A stretch of DNA of 23,004 nt. It comes from a virus. A program made the position numbers and the translations under genes. The stretch spans positions 1-23,004 of the IMG/VR virus record IMGVR_UViG_3300032605_002123, one strand, 5' to 3'. Below the pieces are notes generated by a model. The model searched no databases and was not told the DNA's origin. It worked only from the letters and a program-made list of their open reading frames with translations. Every line of letters begins with the position of its first letter. The first letter of the stretch is position 1. Shown here one piece after another: positions 1 to 9,808 of this stretch.

Positions 1-216
1 CTGAACCTGGAGATCGCAAATGGAACCTGGTTGTGCCCGGACATCGTTGAGTTTGCTGCCGAGCCGCCCTTGAGGATCTACGAGGTAAAAGGAAAACAAG
101 CTTGGGAGGACTCCATCATCAAGCTGAAGGTGGCGGCAAGAACCTGGAAGGAGTTCCACTGGTGGCTGATGTGGAAGGACGATCTGGCCTGGCACTCCCA
201 GAGAGTGCTGCCTTAG
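1..216 (+). CDS. DUF1064-like phage nuclease, C-terminal part (gene starts left of the window)
   Basis: The frame is open from base 1 to the TAG at 214-216, giving 71 residues with no convincing start inside the window, so this is the 3' end of a longer gene. The fragment contains CPDIVEF, then RIYEVKG, then IIKLKVAARTWKEF. A Pro-Asp pair, a Glu-x-Lys and a following KLK helix are the arrangement of DUF1064-type phage nucleases, which have a PD-(D/E)XK-like core. Such proteins are thought to act on phage DNA, possibly on branched intermediates, but the exact substrate cannot be read from this fragment. The gene converges on the giant minus-strand gene, and their stop codons overlap (213-216). 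The family call rests on motif resemblance only and the N-terminal part is missing. Confidence 0.6.
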   Translation: MNLEIANGTWLCPDIVEFAAEPPLRIYEVKGKQAWEDSIIKLKVAARTWKEFHWWLMWKDDLAWHSQRVLP

Positions 217-3200
217 GGCTCAGTAGGAGCCAAGCGCACGCCCGTGCCAGCCGACAGACCGAACACGGCCAGGGAGATTGCCAGCTTCCTGGCTGTGGCG
301 GTATCCATCCCAATCTGCCGCCACGTATCCAGCGCTTCTTCCAGCGGGATCGGCGAGATCTGCTGGCCCACCCATTCACCCATACCCCACGGTTCCACTC
401 CCCTTCTTCGCAAGTAGGTCGGCACCTGGTCGCTGGACCACGGCAGCGGTCGGCGCGAGAAGTCCTGCTGCGTCGCCACATCGTAGGCAAAGCTGGCGAA
501 GGGCGAGAACTTCCCCCGCGCATACCGGCCGATCGTGGTGTCCATCAGGTTCTGCCTGCCCTGGAGCTTCTCCATCTGGGACAGGTCGCCTTGCCCCGAG
601 TGGAACGCATTGGCAAAGAGCTTCACGATCCCGATTAACGGATTCACCACCCCCACCTTGAACCCCGGAACCTTGAACCACATGAAGTCAGGCTTCCTGG
701 GGTCGGTCAGGTTCACATCTTCATCGCTTCCAATCGCCTTCAAAAACCCCTGGTTCATCGCCAGCATCGAGTAATACATCCCCACCATCGCCGCCTTCTG
801 GCGGATCTCACTCTTGGCCCACAGGATCTGCTCCGGACTGGCGTTCTTGCCCGGCCTGATGATGTCCAGCGCCTTGACCAGGTCGGTGGCCATCGCCCAC
901 CTAGACGCTTCCAGATTGGGAGCGAACATGGCCCAGTTGAGCGCCTCATGGAAGTGGGTCTTCACGATCCCGGTGGCATGGTTGACGCTGTCGGCGATGT
1001 ACTTGCCCATGATCTTCCCTGATTCACCGGTCTTCATGTGCTCCGGCAGGGTGTCCCACCACTGCTCCGCGCGGTTATGGCGCAGGAGCTTGAGCACGTC
1101 GAACCCTCTCCCGCCAATCAGCCCTCCAAGCTTCTTCTTCTCGAACCACTTCTTCAGCATCTCGATCTGGTAGTCATCGGTGATCTGCCTTGGATCGCAC
1201 TTCAGGTCGCAGATGTTCACCCAGAAGTCAAACCGAGGCTTGTTTTGCAAGTCCATCATCACAGCGGCATGGTAGTCCCTCCCGGATAGCCCCTTGGCGC
1301 CGAAGGTCATCTTGTACATGTCCAGCCATACCGGGAAGTAGGTCTTCCAGGCGTAGGGGTTGAACGCCATGTTCCCAGCGTGGGTCACTAGCGGCACCAT
1401 GCCGTGGCCGAAGATCTTGTCCATGAAGAAGTACCGAGGGATCCTGCGGATGAATTGCAGCCAGCCGGGATAGCGGCGGTTCTTGAGCCAGTTCTTGGCA
1501 TCCTGAACCACCCGGTTCTCAATGCGCATCTTCTCCAGGGCATCGGCGGTCAGGTGCTTGAGTGTCCGATTAGTGGACAGTGCCGCCAGCAGCCTGTCCA
1601 TCGGCAATCCAGTCTCCTGGGAAGCCCGGAACCACAGCTCCAGAGGGTCCTTGATCACCTTGTCCTTGGGGTCCAGGAACACCTGCTTGACCACGTTGAA
1701 CACATGGTAGGCCTCGATTGGCCGGGGGTGATACCCCTTGGGGTCAGCCTTGACCGCCCGGGCGATGGCGGCCTTGCTCTCTTCGATCGTTGGACGCTTG
1801 CGGGTAAGGATCTCCCTGGCCTCTTTGGTGGACTCGCCTGAGGCGATGAAGTTGTCCAGGAAAATATCTCGGATTTCCTGGGAGATGGCCCTGATCTTTC
1901 CCAGGTAGTTGTCGTACTTGTTCCCTATCGCCTTGACCTTGCGCATTTCCTCTAGCCAGCGCTCATCGGTCAGGTCGCCCTTGTTGGACAGGTCCATCAT
2001 TATCTCGTAGCCGACATTGGCCAGAGCGTCCTCGGTCTTATGGTCCAGCGGCGGCAGATCCTTGGACTGCTTGGCCATCATGGGCATACCCTCAATCACA
2101 CTCAGATAGTCCTCAGCCGCTTCACGGTTTTCCCTGGCCTGCCTCAGCGCTTCGTTGATGGCAGCCGCGTTGCCCTTATCGGTCGCGGTGGGTGCTGCGG
2201 CCTTGCTCAGGGCGCTCACCGCCTTCTCTCGCTCCTTCCTGGCCACCTTGACACCGTCCACCATGTCCCGGATGTGCTGATCGTCCTCGACGGTTATATC
2301 CCCTTCGTCTTCTTCCTCCACCTGCCTGCGGATGGAAGTGTAGTTCCCCATGTCATCCAGATCTCCCTGGAACACCTTGCCGGTTTCCGACCAGGTGGTC
2401 TTGAAGGTGTTGCTGTACCGGGTTCCCCATGCCTTGGATTGCTCCTGAGCCATCTTGGTCTGGTCGGACCCAAATCCGGTGTCGATCGCAATGTTGTCGG
2501 CGTTCTCGTCCAGCAACTGCCAGGCGTGACGGCCGATCGCGGCAGCCTCGAGTGGGTTCACCACCACCCCTTCCTCGGCCATGTTCATCATCCTCAGGGC
2601 ATCGTCCCACCCCTTCCAGGACTTCCTTCCCATAACGGCCAGCTCCTGATCCCCCATGCTCTTGCGTATCTCAGTGATCGCCAACGCACGGTGACCCTGT
2701 TCCAGCTCTCCCCTGGCCCGGTTGGACGGTCCATATCCGCCCATGCCCAGGCGCATGGCCGGACCGGTTTCCTCTCTCGGAGGGTGCTGGTAGCCCGGTG
2801 GAGCTTCTCTGGGTGGCCTGCCAAGGGTTTCCGGACCCCTATTGGCCAACTGGGCGTAGATCTGGGTTCCCCACCTGGGCGGAGCCACACCGGCAGCATG
2901 CTCCTTCACGTACCTCTGTGACCCGGGATCAAGAAGTTGTGGAGGAATGCTCTCAGCTCCACCTGGAGGTGGCGTAGGCCCTAGCCTGCGGTAGGCCGGG
3001 ACTCCGCCTCCGCGCTGTTCGGCGGTGGGCGGGATGCCCTTGCCGCGCAGCTCCACCATCCGTGACTCGGCCTCCGGGCGGGTGATCCGGGGTGGGAACT
3101 TGGGTCCCTTGCGTCCGGGGTATTCGCTGTAGATCCCCCACTGCTTGAGCCAGTCCTCTACTGGTTTGTGGGTGAGGAGGTATCGCTCGCGCTCTCCGAC

Positions 3201-6200
3201 GACTCCGGGGGAGGGCCCTTGAGCGGCTCGCTTTTTCGCCAGCGCAAGTTCCCTAGCAAGTCGTCCAGTGTTTTCGCCATAGACTTCCAGTGCTCGTGTT
3301 CGGAAGTTGGCCGACTCGAGAGGAACCCCTTGCTCGGTTGGGCCTTGGACGCCGGTGTGTGCGGATTCTTTGAGTTCATAGACATGGTTCAGCGCCTCCA
3401 TGAGCGCTTCTTGGTTCAGGCCTTCCAGGTAAGCCTTCTGTTCTTTCTGGGGAAGCGATCGTATGTACTTCCTGTTCTGCTTCTTCAACTGGTTTTGCCA
3501 CCAGGTAACGATCTTGTCCATCCCGGTGACAAAGCAATAGTCCTCCCCGCGCAGGCCCTTGGGCTTGCCGGTGTACCAGCCGATGTGGGTTCGCCGGAAC
3601 TGTACCTGCTTCAAGACGTTCAGGAGATCCAATGGGCTGGTAATCGCCTTCTGGATCCTGCGGCCGTATTCCTTCCAGGTGGTGACCCCGCGCTTCTTGC
3701 TGGCGGCCTGCTTGATGATCGGGATCTGGTGAGTGCCCTTCTCGTAGTTCGAGATGGCCTGGGAGATCGCCTCGGCTTCCTCAGTGGTCAGAGGACCCCT
3801 CACCAGCCTCTGGGGATCGGTCTGATACAGCCCCAGGACGCCCATGCCCGGCCCCTGCAAGTGGCCGGAGCCCTCAGCCAGAGTCTCGGGTGACCCGGAC
3901 TTCATCTCGATGGCTCGTTCTTCCGGCGCGGCCTGTTCGTCCTCAACCAGCCCGGCTTCGCTGGGTCTCATCCCTTCCGCTTCTGTGGTAGCTGCCTTGG
4001 CTTCCGCACCCTCAACCTTAGCTTCACCCTCTTCCCCAGCCTCCTTAGGCAACTCTCCCGTTACTTCCTCTTCCTTGGTCGGACCCTCCAGCAGCTTCTC
4101 CAGTGCGCTGATAGCCGCTTTGGCATCGCGCTTCTTCTGTCCCATTTCCCAAACCGAATCCGCCAGCACTTCCTTGATGGTCGCGTTGTCGCCGATCTCC
4201 CCCATGAACGCTTCTTCGGTCTTCCAGCGCTGGTGAAACTTGTTCACCGGGGATTCCAGCAGGAACATCTTGGTGATGTCCCATGTTCCCAGGACGCTCT
4301 TGATCGGTATGTGCTGCTGGGTCTTGTCCCCCGGTAGGAACCGAGGATTGTAGACGTAGACTTCCTTCTTGGTCGGGTGCAGGTAGAGGGAAACCGCGTC
4401 CATCTGCTTGGTGATCCGGTTCTTCAGCAGCACCACACCGCGAGTCAGCTTGGACGGGGCCACGCCTTTGACTCCGGTTCCCTGCCAGATCTGGCCTCTA
4501 AGGAACGTGATGTCAGCCGCCTGTTCCGGGGTCAGGGTCCAGACCGTGCGGATATCATCAAGCGACAGCTTGGGCCTGGCCGGGTCCAGGTCTGGACGCC
4601 TCGAGGGCTTGATCAGCCTCTCACTCAGGTAGTCGATCGCCCGGCGCCTGCGGTCCATCGCCTTGTCAAGGCTCTGGCGATAGGCCTTCTGGGCCTCCTT
4701 GAGGCTCATGGTGCGGCCGCGCTTGGCCTCCAGGAATGCAAGCTTGCCTTCCTTGCTGACTACCTTCTGCTTGCCTCCCCGGTGCAGCTCCAGGAACTCG
4801 TTGGCGTCAGCCAGCTCGCTGTGGATCTGCTGGCGCAGCATCTTGATCGCCTCGCCGGGAGTGACTCCCTTGGCGGCTGCGTAGCGATCCAGGCGGAACA
4901 GGGCTTCGTCCTTCTCCCGGAACAGGATCTCAGCCGCCTTGGCGTCTGCCTCCTGCTCCGTGTAGGGTTGGCCCGTGGTAGGGTTATCGCCCTGGACGTT
5001 CAGGTCGCGGAACTTCTGGAACTCCTTGGGGTCCTGGATCAGGTATCCCCGGTCCAGCGGACGCAGGATCTCCGTGGCGTCTACATCGCCCATGAACCCC
5101 CGGAACCGGCCGTGCTCCAGGTCCTCCCCGTGTGCCTTGAGCAGGTCCATGATCTGGTCCCGGGAGGCGTTCTGGAGGTAATCGTTGACCGCTTCGGACC
5201 AGGCCTGCCGGACGTAGTCCTCAGGGATGGTGGGGTCCTGGCGGTGGATGGCTCTCCAGTAGCTTGCGTAGTCTCCGAAGTCGTAGTAGATCCGCTTGGC
5301 CAGGTTCTGAGGAACCGTCAGGCCCATTGAGTTCTTGGGAAGCTTCTCGGTTTTGATCTGCGACGGCGCGGCTTCTCCCTTGGCCTGCCGTGGGGTGGCT
5401 GGCCTTCCCAGGTGCCTGAGCATCCCGGTGTAGAGGAAGTTCCAGGTGGTGGCTGGTGGCGGAGGAAGGTCGATAACCTTTCCTCCAGTCGTGGCTTCGA
5501 ACTCCGCTATGAGCTGCTTGCGGATCCGCTCAACCTCCTGGTCCTGCGGGGTGACATTGGTGGCGACGATGTTGGCCGCCTCGGCGTTGCGCTTCTCGGC
5601 GATGCGCTCTGAGAACTTCTCGAGGTAGGCGTCCCAGGTTTCTGGCGGCTTGTCCTGGAGCCAGTCCGCGAAGTTGTGGGCGACGGTCAGGGCCTCTTCA
5701 GGCGTGTAGGCGTCCCCGGCGCTGTAGGCAATCGCCTTGATCCGGCGCTCGGTTTCCTCGCCTCTCTCTCCGCCCAGGGGCATGGCCGGGCCGGTCTCAC
5801 CCGCACGACGGGCCTTGGCCTGGGCAATCGCACGCTCTCTTGACTCTCTGGTCAACTCGCGGTGTTCCTGCGCTTCCTCCGCCGTGGGAGGACGATCCGC
5901 CCACAGCTTTCTTAGCTCTGCTAATCGAGGATTCTGGACTTCAGCAGGAGTTGTGCTTATAATTGGAGTAGCCGCAGGTGCTGGAGCGGTTGGAGCCGCC
6001 CCAGCTTTAGCTGCACCAACCGGAGCCTGCCCAGGTTGAGCCCCCACAGGTTGCGCTGCTGGGGGCGCTTTCGCTTTCTTTGCTGGTCGGATGTTGTTTA
6101 CGTCTCCGACAAATTCTCGTCTGCCTCCCTTGAGTTCAACTTCAGCGAATATCTGCCCGGTAGTGGGATCTGTCTTATGACCAACTACCGTTCCGGACTC

Positions 6201-7706
6201 GGACTTCTTGGGATCCAGTGCCCCGGGAGGAGTGTATTTTACTTTGGCCCCTACCGGGAACCGTTGGTTCAGTGGTACCGGTACTCCTTCGCCCACGGGT
6301 TTGGGTTGTCCGGGTGTCGCTTGTTCCACGTTCTGGCCGCTATCTCCTTGGCCTTCTTGAGCGACTTGCCCCGCTTGCGCAGGCTGTCCCTTATCTTCTC
6401 GTACTCTTTGGGCATCTTTTGCTCCTTTCCTGTCTGCGGCAAGGTTCTCTTCCACCTTGCCAAGTATCTCTAGCTGCCGTTTGCTCGCCTTGGTTCCGAG
6501 CGTCTCCCGGATCCAGCGGACAATATCCTCCAGCTTGGTGAGCAGCTTGTTGGACATGACCGTGTTCTCTCTGTAGAACAGGTACTCGCCCGGGGTCATC
6601 TTGGTGGCCATCTGGAGCTGGAACCGGATGGCTTCCGATCCGTAGTCCGAGTCGCTCAGGGTTTCTCCCTTGTAACGCGGCCCGTGGTAGCGCCTGCGCT
6701 CGATCCACTTCTCCAGCGGGGTCATCGCGCGGTAGAACTCGGCTGCCATCTCGTCCCCGCCCGGCAGGGTGCGCGTGGCCCCGTGGATGGACTCTTCGCT
6801 GACGATGGAGTCCAGTGCCTCATCGATGCTCTTGCCTGCCAGGAGATGCTGCTCCAACTGCTCATGTAGGTTCGGTCGGCTGATCTGGACCGTGCCGTCC
6901 TTGAGCGTCTGCGCTACCGCGTTCTCGTTCCTGGCCAGCTTGCCTGGGACGATCTCAGCCTTCCTGCCCTCGGACTCATACTTCTGCTTCAGTGCCTCCT
7001 CACGGACCTTCTGCTCCTCGGGAGTAACGGCTGAACGTTCTGGTTTAGTAGAGGGCTCTCCGGCCAGCTTGCCCAGCGGACCGCGCAGCTTGCCAAAGGC
7101 GCCGCCCATGATGGCGGCTTCCCCGACTTCCGCCTTAGATGGCAGACCCTGTCCACTGGCCAGTGACTGAGCTGTGACGATGCCTTCCTGAAGGCCAATG
7201 TTCAGCCCCAGACCGGCCACATCCTTGATGGCCTCGGGAGCCCCGCGCATGGCGGCAGGGATCTCGGCCAGGGCCTTGGCGGATTGAAGCGGGGAGAACT
7301 CGGCAAATGGAGCCACAGCGGCGATGCGGCCCAGGGCAGATCCGATCTTCTGCTCCTGAACATCCCGTTCCTGCTGGGCTTCCAGGCCGGGAAAGGCCTT
7401 CTTGAGCACCGGCTTCTGAGCCTTCTCCCAGGCCCACGCACCCGCCAATCCGGCGCCCACTGGAAGAAGCAGGGATGCTCCATAGGTGGGAATAGCAGCC
7501 TCCATCGCCGGTCCCATGAACGGGGCGGCTGCTGCCATGCCAGCGCCGGTGGGGCCAACGGAGGTTCCGAAGGACCGCGCGGCTGCGCCCAGGAAGCTGG
7601 GCTTGGACTTCTCTACCGCCGACAGGATCTCCTGATCGGTAGGCTCATGGTCCGACTCGATCTCGACAGTCGTGCCATCGGATAGATCTGCCTTGTAGAT
7701 AGGCAT
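213..7706 (-). CDS. Giant polyvalent-type phage protein (2,497 aa), probable internal or ejected virion protein
   Basis: One uninterrupted 7.5-kb reading frame begins at ATG 7706, 3 bp after the stop of the 421-aa gene. Visible parts in order are: a small N-terminal domain (MPIYKADLSDG); a Gly/Ala-rich hydrophobic stretch at about residues 48-95 that could insert in membrane; a helical region with EESIH (E304-H308), resembling a HExxH zincin site that has lost its first His; a compact beta-rich segment around 475-540; Pro/Ala-rich and acidic linkers; a Pro/Gly-rich disordered stretch around 1540-1640; and a long helical C-terminal half with Trp/aromatic-rich segments (GHGMVPLVTHAGNMAFNPY, about residues 2090-2110). 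The motif GPAM-LG or a variant recurs at three linkers. This build matches giant polyvalent or DNA-ejection proteins encoded beside podovirus tail genes, which are packaged and injected with the DNA. No transglycosylase or polymerase motif was recognised. Function is inferred from size, architecture and position at the end of the virion operon. Confidence 0.75.
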   Translation of the reverse strand: MPIYKADLSDGTTVEIESDHEPTDQEILSAVEKSKPSFLGAAARSFGTSVGPTGAGMAAAAPFMGPAMEAAIPTYGASLLLPVGAGLAGAWAWEKAQKPVLKKAFPGLEAQQERDVQEQKIGSALGRIAAVAPFAEFSPLQSAKALAEIPAAMRGAPEAIKDVAGLGLNIGLQEGIVTAQSLASGQGLPSKAEVGEAAIMGGAFGKLRGPLGKLAGEPSTKPERSAVTPEEQKVREEALKQKYESEGRKAEIVPGKLARNENAVAQTLKDGTVQISRPNLHEQLEQHLLAGKSIDEALDSIVSEESIHGATRTLPGGDEMAAEFYRAMTPLEKWIERRRYHGPRYKGETLSDSDYGSEAIRFQLQMATKMTPGEYLFYRENTVMSNKLLTKLEDIVRWIRETLGTKASKRQLEILGKVEENLAADRKGAKDAQRVREDKGQPAQAGQVAQEGQGDSGQNVEQATPGQPKPVGEGVPVPLNQRFPVGAKVKYTPPGALDPKKSESGTVVGHKTDPTTGQIFAEVELKGGRREFVGDVNNIRPAKKAKAPPAAQPVGAQPGQAPVGAAKAGAAPTAPAPAATPIISTTPAEVQNPRLAELRKLWADRPPTAEEAQEHRELTRESRERAIAQAKARRAGETGPAMPLGGERGEETERRIKAIAYSAGDAYTPEEALTVAHNFADWLQDKPPETWDAYLEKFSERIAEKRNAEAANIVATNVTPQDQEVERIRKQLIAEFEATTGGKVIDLPPPPATTWNFLYTGMLRHLGRPATPRQAKGEAAPSQIKTEKLPKNSMGLTVPQNLAKRIYYDFGDYASYWRAIHRQDPTIPEDYVRQAWSEAVNDYLQNASRDQIMDLLKAHGEDLEHGRFRGFMGDVDATEILRPLDRGYLIQDPKEFQKFRDLNVQGDNPTTGQPYTEQEADAKAAEILFREKDEALFRLDRYAAAKGVTPGEAIKMLRQQIHSELADANEFLELHRGGKQKVVSKEGKLAFLEAKRGRTMSLKEAQKAYRQSLDKAMDRRRRAIDYLSERLIKPSRRPDLDPARPKLSLDDIRTVWTLTPEQAADITFLRGQIWQGTGVKGVAPSKLTRGVVLLKNRITKQMDAVSLYLHPTKKEVYVYNPRFLPGDKTQQHIPIKSVLGTWDITKMFLLESPVNKFHQRWKTEEAFMGEIGDNATIKEVLADSVWEMGQKKRDAKAAISALEKLLEGPTKEEEVTGELPKEAGEEGEAKVEGAEAKAATTEAEGMRPSEAGLVEDEQAAPEERAIEMKSGSPETLAEGSGHLQGPGMGVLGLYQTDPQRLVRGPLTTEEAEAISQAISNYEKGTHQIPIIKQAASKKRGVTTWKEYGRRIQKAITSPLDLLNVLKQVQFRRTHIGWYTGKPKGLRGEDYCFVTGMDKIVTWWQNQLKKQNRKYIRSLPQKEQKAYLEGLNQEALMEALNHVYELKESAHTGVQGPTEQGVPLESANFRTRALEVYGENTGRLARELALAKKRAAQGPSPGVVGERERYLLTHKPVEDWLKQWGIYSEYPGRKGPKFPPRITRPEAESRMVELRGKGIPPTAEQRGGGVPAYRRLGPTPPPGGAESIPPQLLDPGSQRYVKEHAAGVAPPRWGTQIYAQLANRGPETLGRPPREAPPGYQHPPREETGPAMRLGMGGYGPSNRARGELEQGHRALAITEIRKSMGDQELAVMGRKSWKGWDDALRMMNMAEEGVVVNPLEAAAIGRHAWQLLDENADNIAIDTGFGSDQTKMAQEQSKAWGTRYSNTFKTTWSETGKVFQGDLDDMGNYTSIRRQVEEEDEGDITVEDDQHIRDMVDGVKVARKEREKAVSALSKAAAPTATDKGNAAAINEALRQARENREAAEDYLSVIEGMPMMAKQSKDLPPLDHKTEDALANVGYEIMMDLSNKGDLTDERWLEEMRKVKAIGNKYDNYLGKIRAISQEIRDIFLDNFIASGESTKEAREILTRKRPTIEESKAAIARAVKADPKGYHPRPIEAYHVFNVVKQVFLDPKDKVIKDPLELWFRASQETGLPMDRLLAALSTNRTLKHLTADALEKMRIENRVVQDAKNWLKNRRYPGWLQFIRRIPRYFFMDKIFGHGMVPLVTHAGNMAFNPYAWKTYFPVWLDMYKMTFGAKGLSGRDYHAAVMMDLQNKPRFDFWVNICDLKCDPRQITDDYQIEMLKKWFEKKKLGGLIGGRGFDVLKLLRHNRAEQWWDTLPEHMKTGESGKIMGKYIADSVNHATGIVKTHFHEALNWAMFAPNLEASRWAMATDLVKALDIIRPGKNASPEQILWAKSEIRQKAAMVGMYYSMLAMNQGFLKAIGSDEDVNLTDPRKPDFMWFKVPGFKVGVVNPLIGIVKLFANAFHSGQGDLSQMEKLQGRQNLMDTTIGRYARGKFSPFASFAYDVATQQDFSRRPLPWSSDQVPTYLRRRGVEPWGMGEWVGQQISPIPLEEALDTWRQIGMDTATARKLAISLAVFGLSAGTGVRLAPTEP

Positions 7707-7709
7707 AGA

Positions 7710-8975
7710 TTACTCGTAGGGGGAACCTTCGCTGGTCGTCTGGTGCGTCAATGCGCCTTGAGCGCCGGGCTGCATGCCGAGGGTCCATCGGGTTCCGCCC
7801 TGGTGGCTGACCAGGGATGTGTCCCACTCCGGACCTTTGATATCCAGCTTGTTGTCAGGCCAGTTCTTCTTGATGATCGACTGGGCTTCGCTCTTGGAGA
7901 TCCTGCCGTGGCGATAGAGCATGATCACTTTCGTCGGGCTGTCCCACAACGGCTTCGCTTCTGGCGGCGCGGCTGCCTTCCTGGGAACCGGTGGAGTTGC
8001 TGGAGTCGATTTGGTGGCTTGTGCTGGAGCCGTTGCTCGAGATGCGGCAGGAGGAAGCGTGGCGTTACCGCCAAAGCCAGGACCCATGCCGAACTGGGCA
8101 GCGGGAGCTGCTGGTGCTGCTGGAGATGTTCCTTCACCTGACGGTGCGGTGCCGGTGGGATACTTGCGGAGGACATTTACTTTCGATTCACCTTCACCTG
8201 CTGGTTTGGCGGCTTCGAGATCATACTCTGGTGGAAATCCTTCGGCTGCTCTCAGCTTGTTGACGTGGGCCTCGGCTTCATCCAGGACTTCCTTGTTCGC
8301 CTTCCGTTGGGACCCGGACGATTTGACATACTCCGAATACGCTTCCTTGACCCGATCACGGGCTGACTTGAGTGAGGCGCTTTCCTCCTTCTGCGCGGGG
8401 GTGGTGGTGGTCTTCTCCTGTGGAACCAGTTGCCACGGCTGAGTGGGTGCGCCACGGAAGAACTTCTGCCCGTTGACATCCTGAATCTCCGGCATGGCGG
8501 CCTGCGTCTGCTGCTGCTGGACGGACTTCTGGAGCGCTCCGGTCAGGCCGGACGGCAGAGAGCCTTGCATATCAGCTCCGTACATCGAGAGGGCCTGGAG
8601 CATCAACTGCTGAGGATCGGCCTGAGGGTTCTGGGCCATGCCTTTCTGGACGAAATCATCCACCTTCTGCTTGGCAGCCATCTGGTTCATGGCCTGCTGG
8701 ATCTTCTGATCGTTCAGCTTCTTGGCTTCCTCGGCCTTCTGCTTGTTCAGCTCGAGCTGCTGCTGATGGTACTGCGCAGAGATCTCCATGCGCTGCTGGT
8801 TCATCAACTGCTGCTGCTTGGCCAGCGCGTGACGAGCGGCAATGTCCTGCTGCTCCAGGCCAATGCGCTGCTGGGCTTGCTGCAACATCACCCCGCGCCG
8901 ATTGGCATCCACCATCGACTGTTGCAGGGCTACGCCTTTGGAGAAATCATCGAATGGATTGTAGGCATCTGCCAT
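7710..8975 (-). CDS. Gln-rich coiled-coil virion-associated protein (hypothetical, 421 aa)
   Basis: ATG 8975 lies 14 bp after the stop of the 268-aa gene, and the stop is 3 bp before the giant gene. Residues about 15-125 are very rich in Gln, Met, Lys and Ala with a helical pattern (AKQQQLMNQQRMEISAQYHQ), which should form a long coiled coil. The middle is Pro/Ala-rich and low in complexity. The C-terminus (about residues 340-421) is better ordered, with a short helical segment containing YRHGRISKSEAQSIIKKNWP. I do not recognise a family. Its place between a Gly-rich virion protein and the giant protein suggests a minor virion or ejection component, like the internal-core genes of T7-type phages. 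Upstream, AAAGAAAGAG is only a weak ribosome-binding site. Confidence 0.7.
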   Translation of the reverse strand: MADAYNPFDDFSKGVALQQSMVDANRRGVMLQQAQQRIGLEQQDIAARHALAKQQQLMNQQRMEISAQYHQQQLELNKQKAEEAKKLNDQKIQQAMNQMAAKQKVDDFVQKGMAQNPQADPQQLMLQALSMYGADMQGSLPSGLTGALQKSVQQQQTQAAMPEIQDVNGQKFFRGAPTQPWQLVPQEKTTTTPAQKEESASLKSARDRVKEAYSEYVKSSGSQRKANKEVLDEAEAHVNKLRAAEGFPPEYDLEAAKPAGEGESKVNVLRKYPTGTAPSGEGTSPAAPAAPAAQFGMGPGFGGNATLPPAASRATAPAQATKSTPATPPVPRKAAAPPEAKPLWDSPTKVIMLYRHGRISKSEAQSIIKKNWPDNKLDIKGPEWDTSLVSHQGGTRWTLGMQPGAQGALTHQTTSEGSPYE

Positions 8976-8989
8976 ACGCTGCTCTTTCT

Positions 8990-9796
8990 TTAACCGAGTA
9001 GATCTTCCAGGCCTTCTGAGTAGTCTCCCTCACCGCCTCCCCAATCATCGAAATACCCCCCTCCACCATAGGCACCACCCGAACTGCCACCGGCATTTAT
9101 GGTCGGATCCACGTTGATGTCTATGTTGGGAGTTTGACTTTGTAGTTGTGGAGTCAGAGAGGTGGTTCCACTTCCCGCTGACCCGCCTTGCATTCCAGAG
9201 CCCATCAGTCCTCCCAGATAGTTTCCGGAAGCCATTCCACCGAACGACATAATCTCCTTGTTCAGGGTCGAAAGTGTCGGGTCGGGCTGGGCCTCAATGC
9301 CGTAGGAGTTCTGCTGCGCCTGGTACTGCTGCATTGGAGTCACCAGGAACTCGTTCGGGTTGAAGAGAGATCCCTTAGGCATTTCCTGCATCATTCCCGA
9401 CAGATTTGACATACCCTGTTGCATCTCGCCCTGGGAAGTCTGACCCATCGCCCGGAGCCAGGCGGCATTCGCGTTGGGGCTGTTGGTCATGGTTTGCCCG
9501 CCCATGATGCCGCGCTCCGCCATCAACTGGGTTTCCAGGTTCGTCACGTCGCTGGGAATCTGGCCCTGCAACTGCTGTCCGGTGTTCGTCGCAGCCTGGT
9601 TCCAGCTTGACTGGAATCCTGGTAGATTGGAAGTGTACTGCGACATCGCCGCCTGGTTCTGCTGGGTGTTGTACAGGTTGCCGAGCTGGCCGATGCGGCC
9701 CATCGAGCTAATGTCCTCAGTCAGGGCAGCCTGCTGACCGGCGCCCGGGCTGGTGGTCTTCTGCTTCGATCCAAATACGTCTCCTAAGAATCCCAT
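8990..9796 (-). CDS. Gly/Gln-rich virion-associated protein (hypothetical, 268 aa)
   Basis: The protein starts MGFLGDVFGSKQK, a type of N-terminus often seen on small internal or tail-associated virion proteins of podoviruses. It continues with a Gln/Asn/Met-rich, largely helical body (LYNTQQNQAAMSQYTS; MQQYQAQQNSYG) and ends in a Gly-rich, acidic tail (GGGGYFDDWGGGEGDYSEG). No enzymatic motif is visible. It lies between the head-tail-like protein and the coiled-coil protein in an unbroken operon. The start at 9796 is supported by an AGGAG 7 bases upstream, the clearest Shine-Dalgarno sequence noticed in the window. A structural role is inferred from context and composition. Confidence 0.7.
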   Translation of the reverse strand: MGFLGDVFGSKQKTTSPGAGQQAALTEDISSMGRIGQLGNLYNTQQNQAAMSQYTSNLPGFQSSWNQAATNTGQQLQGQIPSDVTNLETQLMAERGIMGGQTMTNSPNANAAWLRAMGQTSQGEMQQGMSNLSGMMQEMPKGSLFNPNEFLVTPMQQYQAQQNSYGIEAQPDPTLSTLNKEIMSFGGMASGNYLGGLMGSGMQGGSAGSGTTSLTPQLQSQTPNIDINVDPTINAGGSSGGAYGGGGYFDDWGGGEGDYSEGLEDLLG

Positions 9797-9803
9797 AATT
9801 GTT

Positions 9804-9808
9804 CTCCT
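9804..9808 (-). promoter_or_regulatory. Shine-Dalgarno AGGAG for the 268-aa virion gene
   Basis: AGGAG on the minus strand sits 7 bases before ATG 9796 and overlaps the TAG stop of the preceding 347-aa gene. It fixes the start of the 268-aa protein. Most other genes here show weaker or no such signal. Confidence 0.7.

Noticed and set aside
2040-2921. Plus-strand 293-aa ORF opposite the giant gene
   Set aside because: It is an antisense shadow of a well-supported long gene, with His/Leu/Gly-rich shadow composition and no recognisable domain.
4377-5330. Plus-strand 317-aa ORF opposite the giant gene
   Set aside because: This antisense shadow is rich in Leu, Val and Gln from the reverse complement of Glu/Lys/Gln/Leu codons and has no domain.
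8480-8900. CTG-rich repeat tract on the plus strand
   Set aside because: This is simply the complement of Gln codons in the coiled-coil region of the 421-aa protein. The spacing is irregular and it is not a tandem repeat or CRISPR array.
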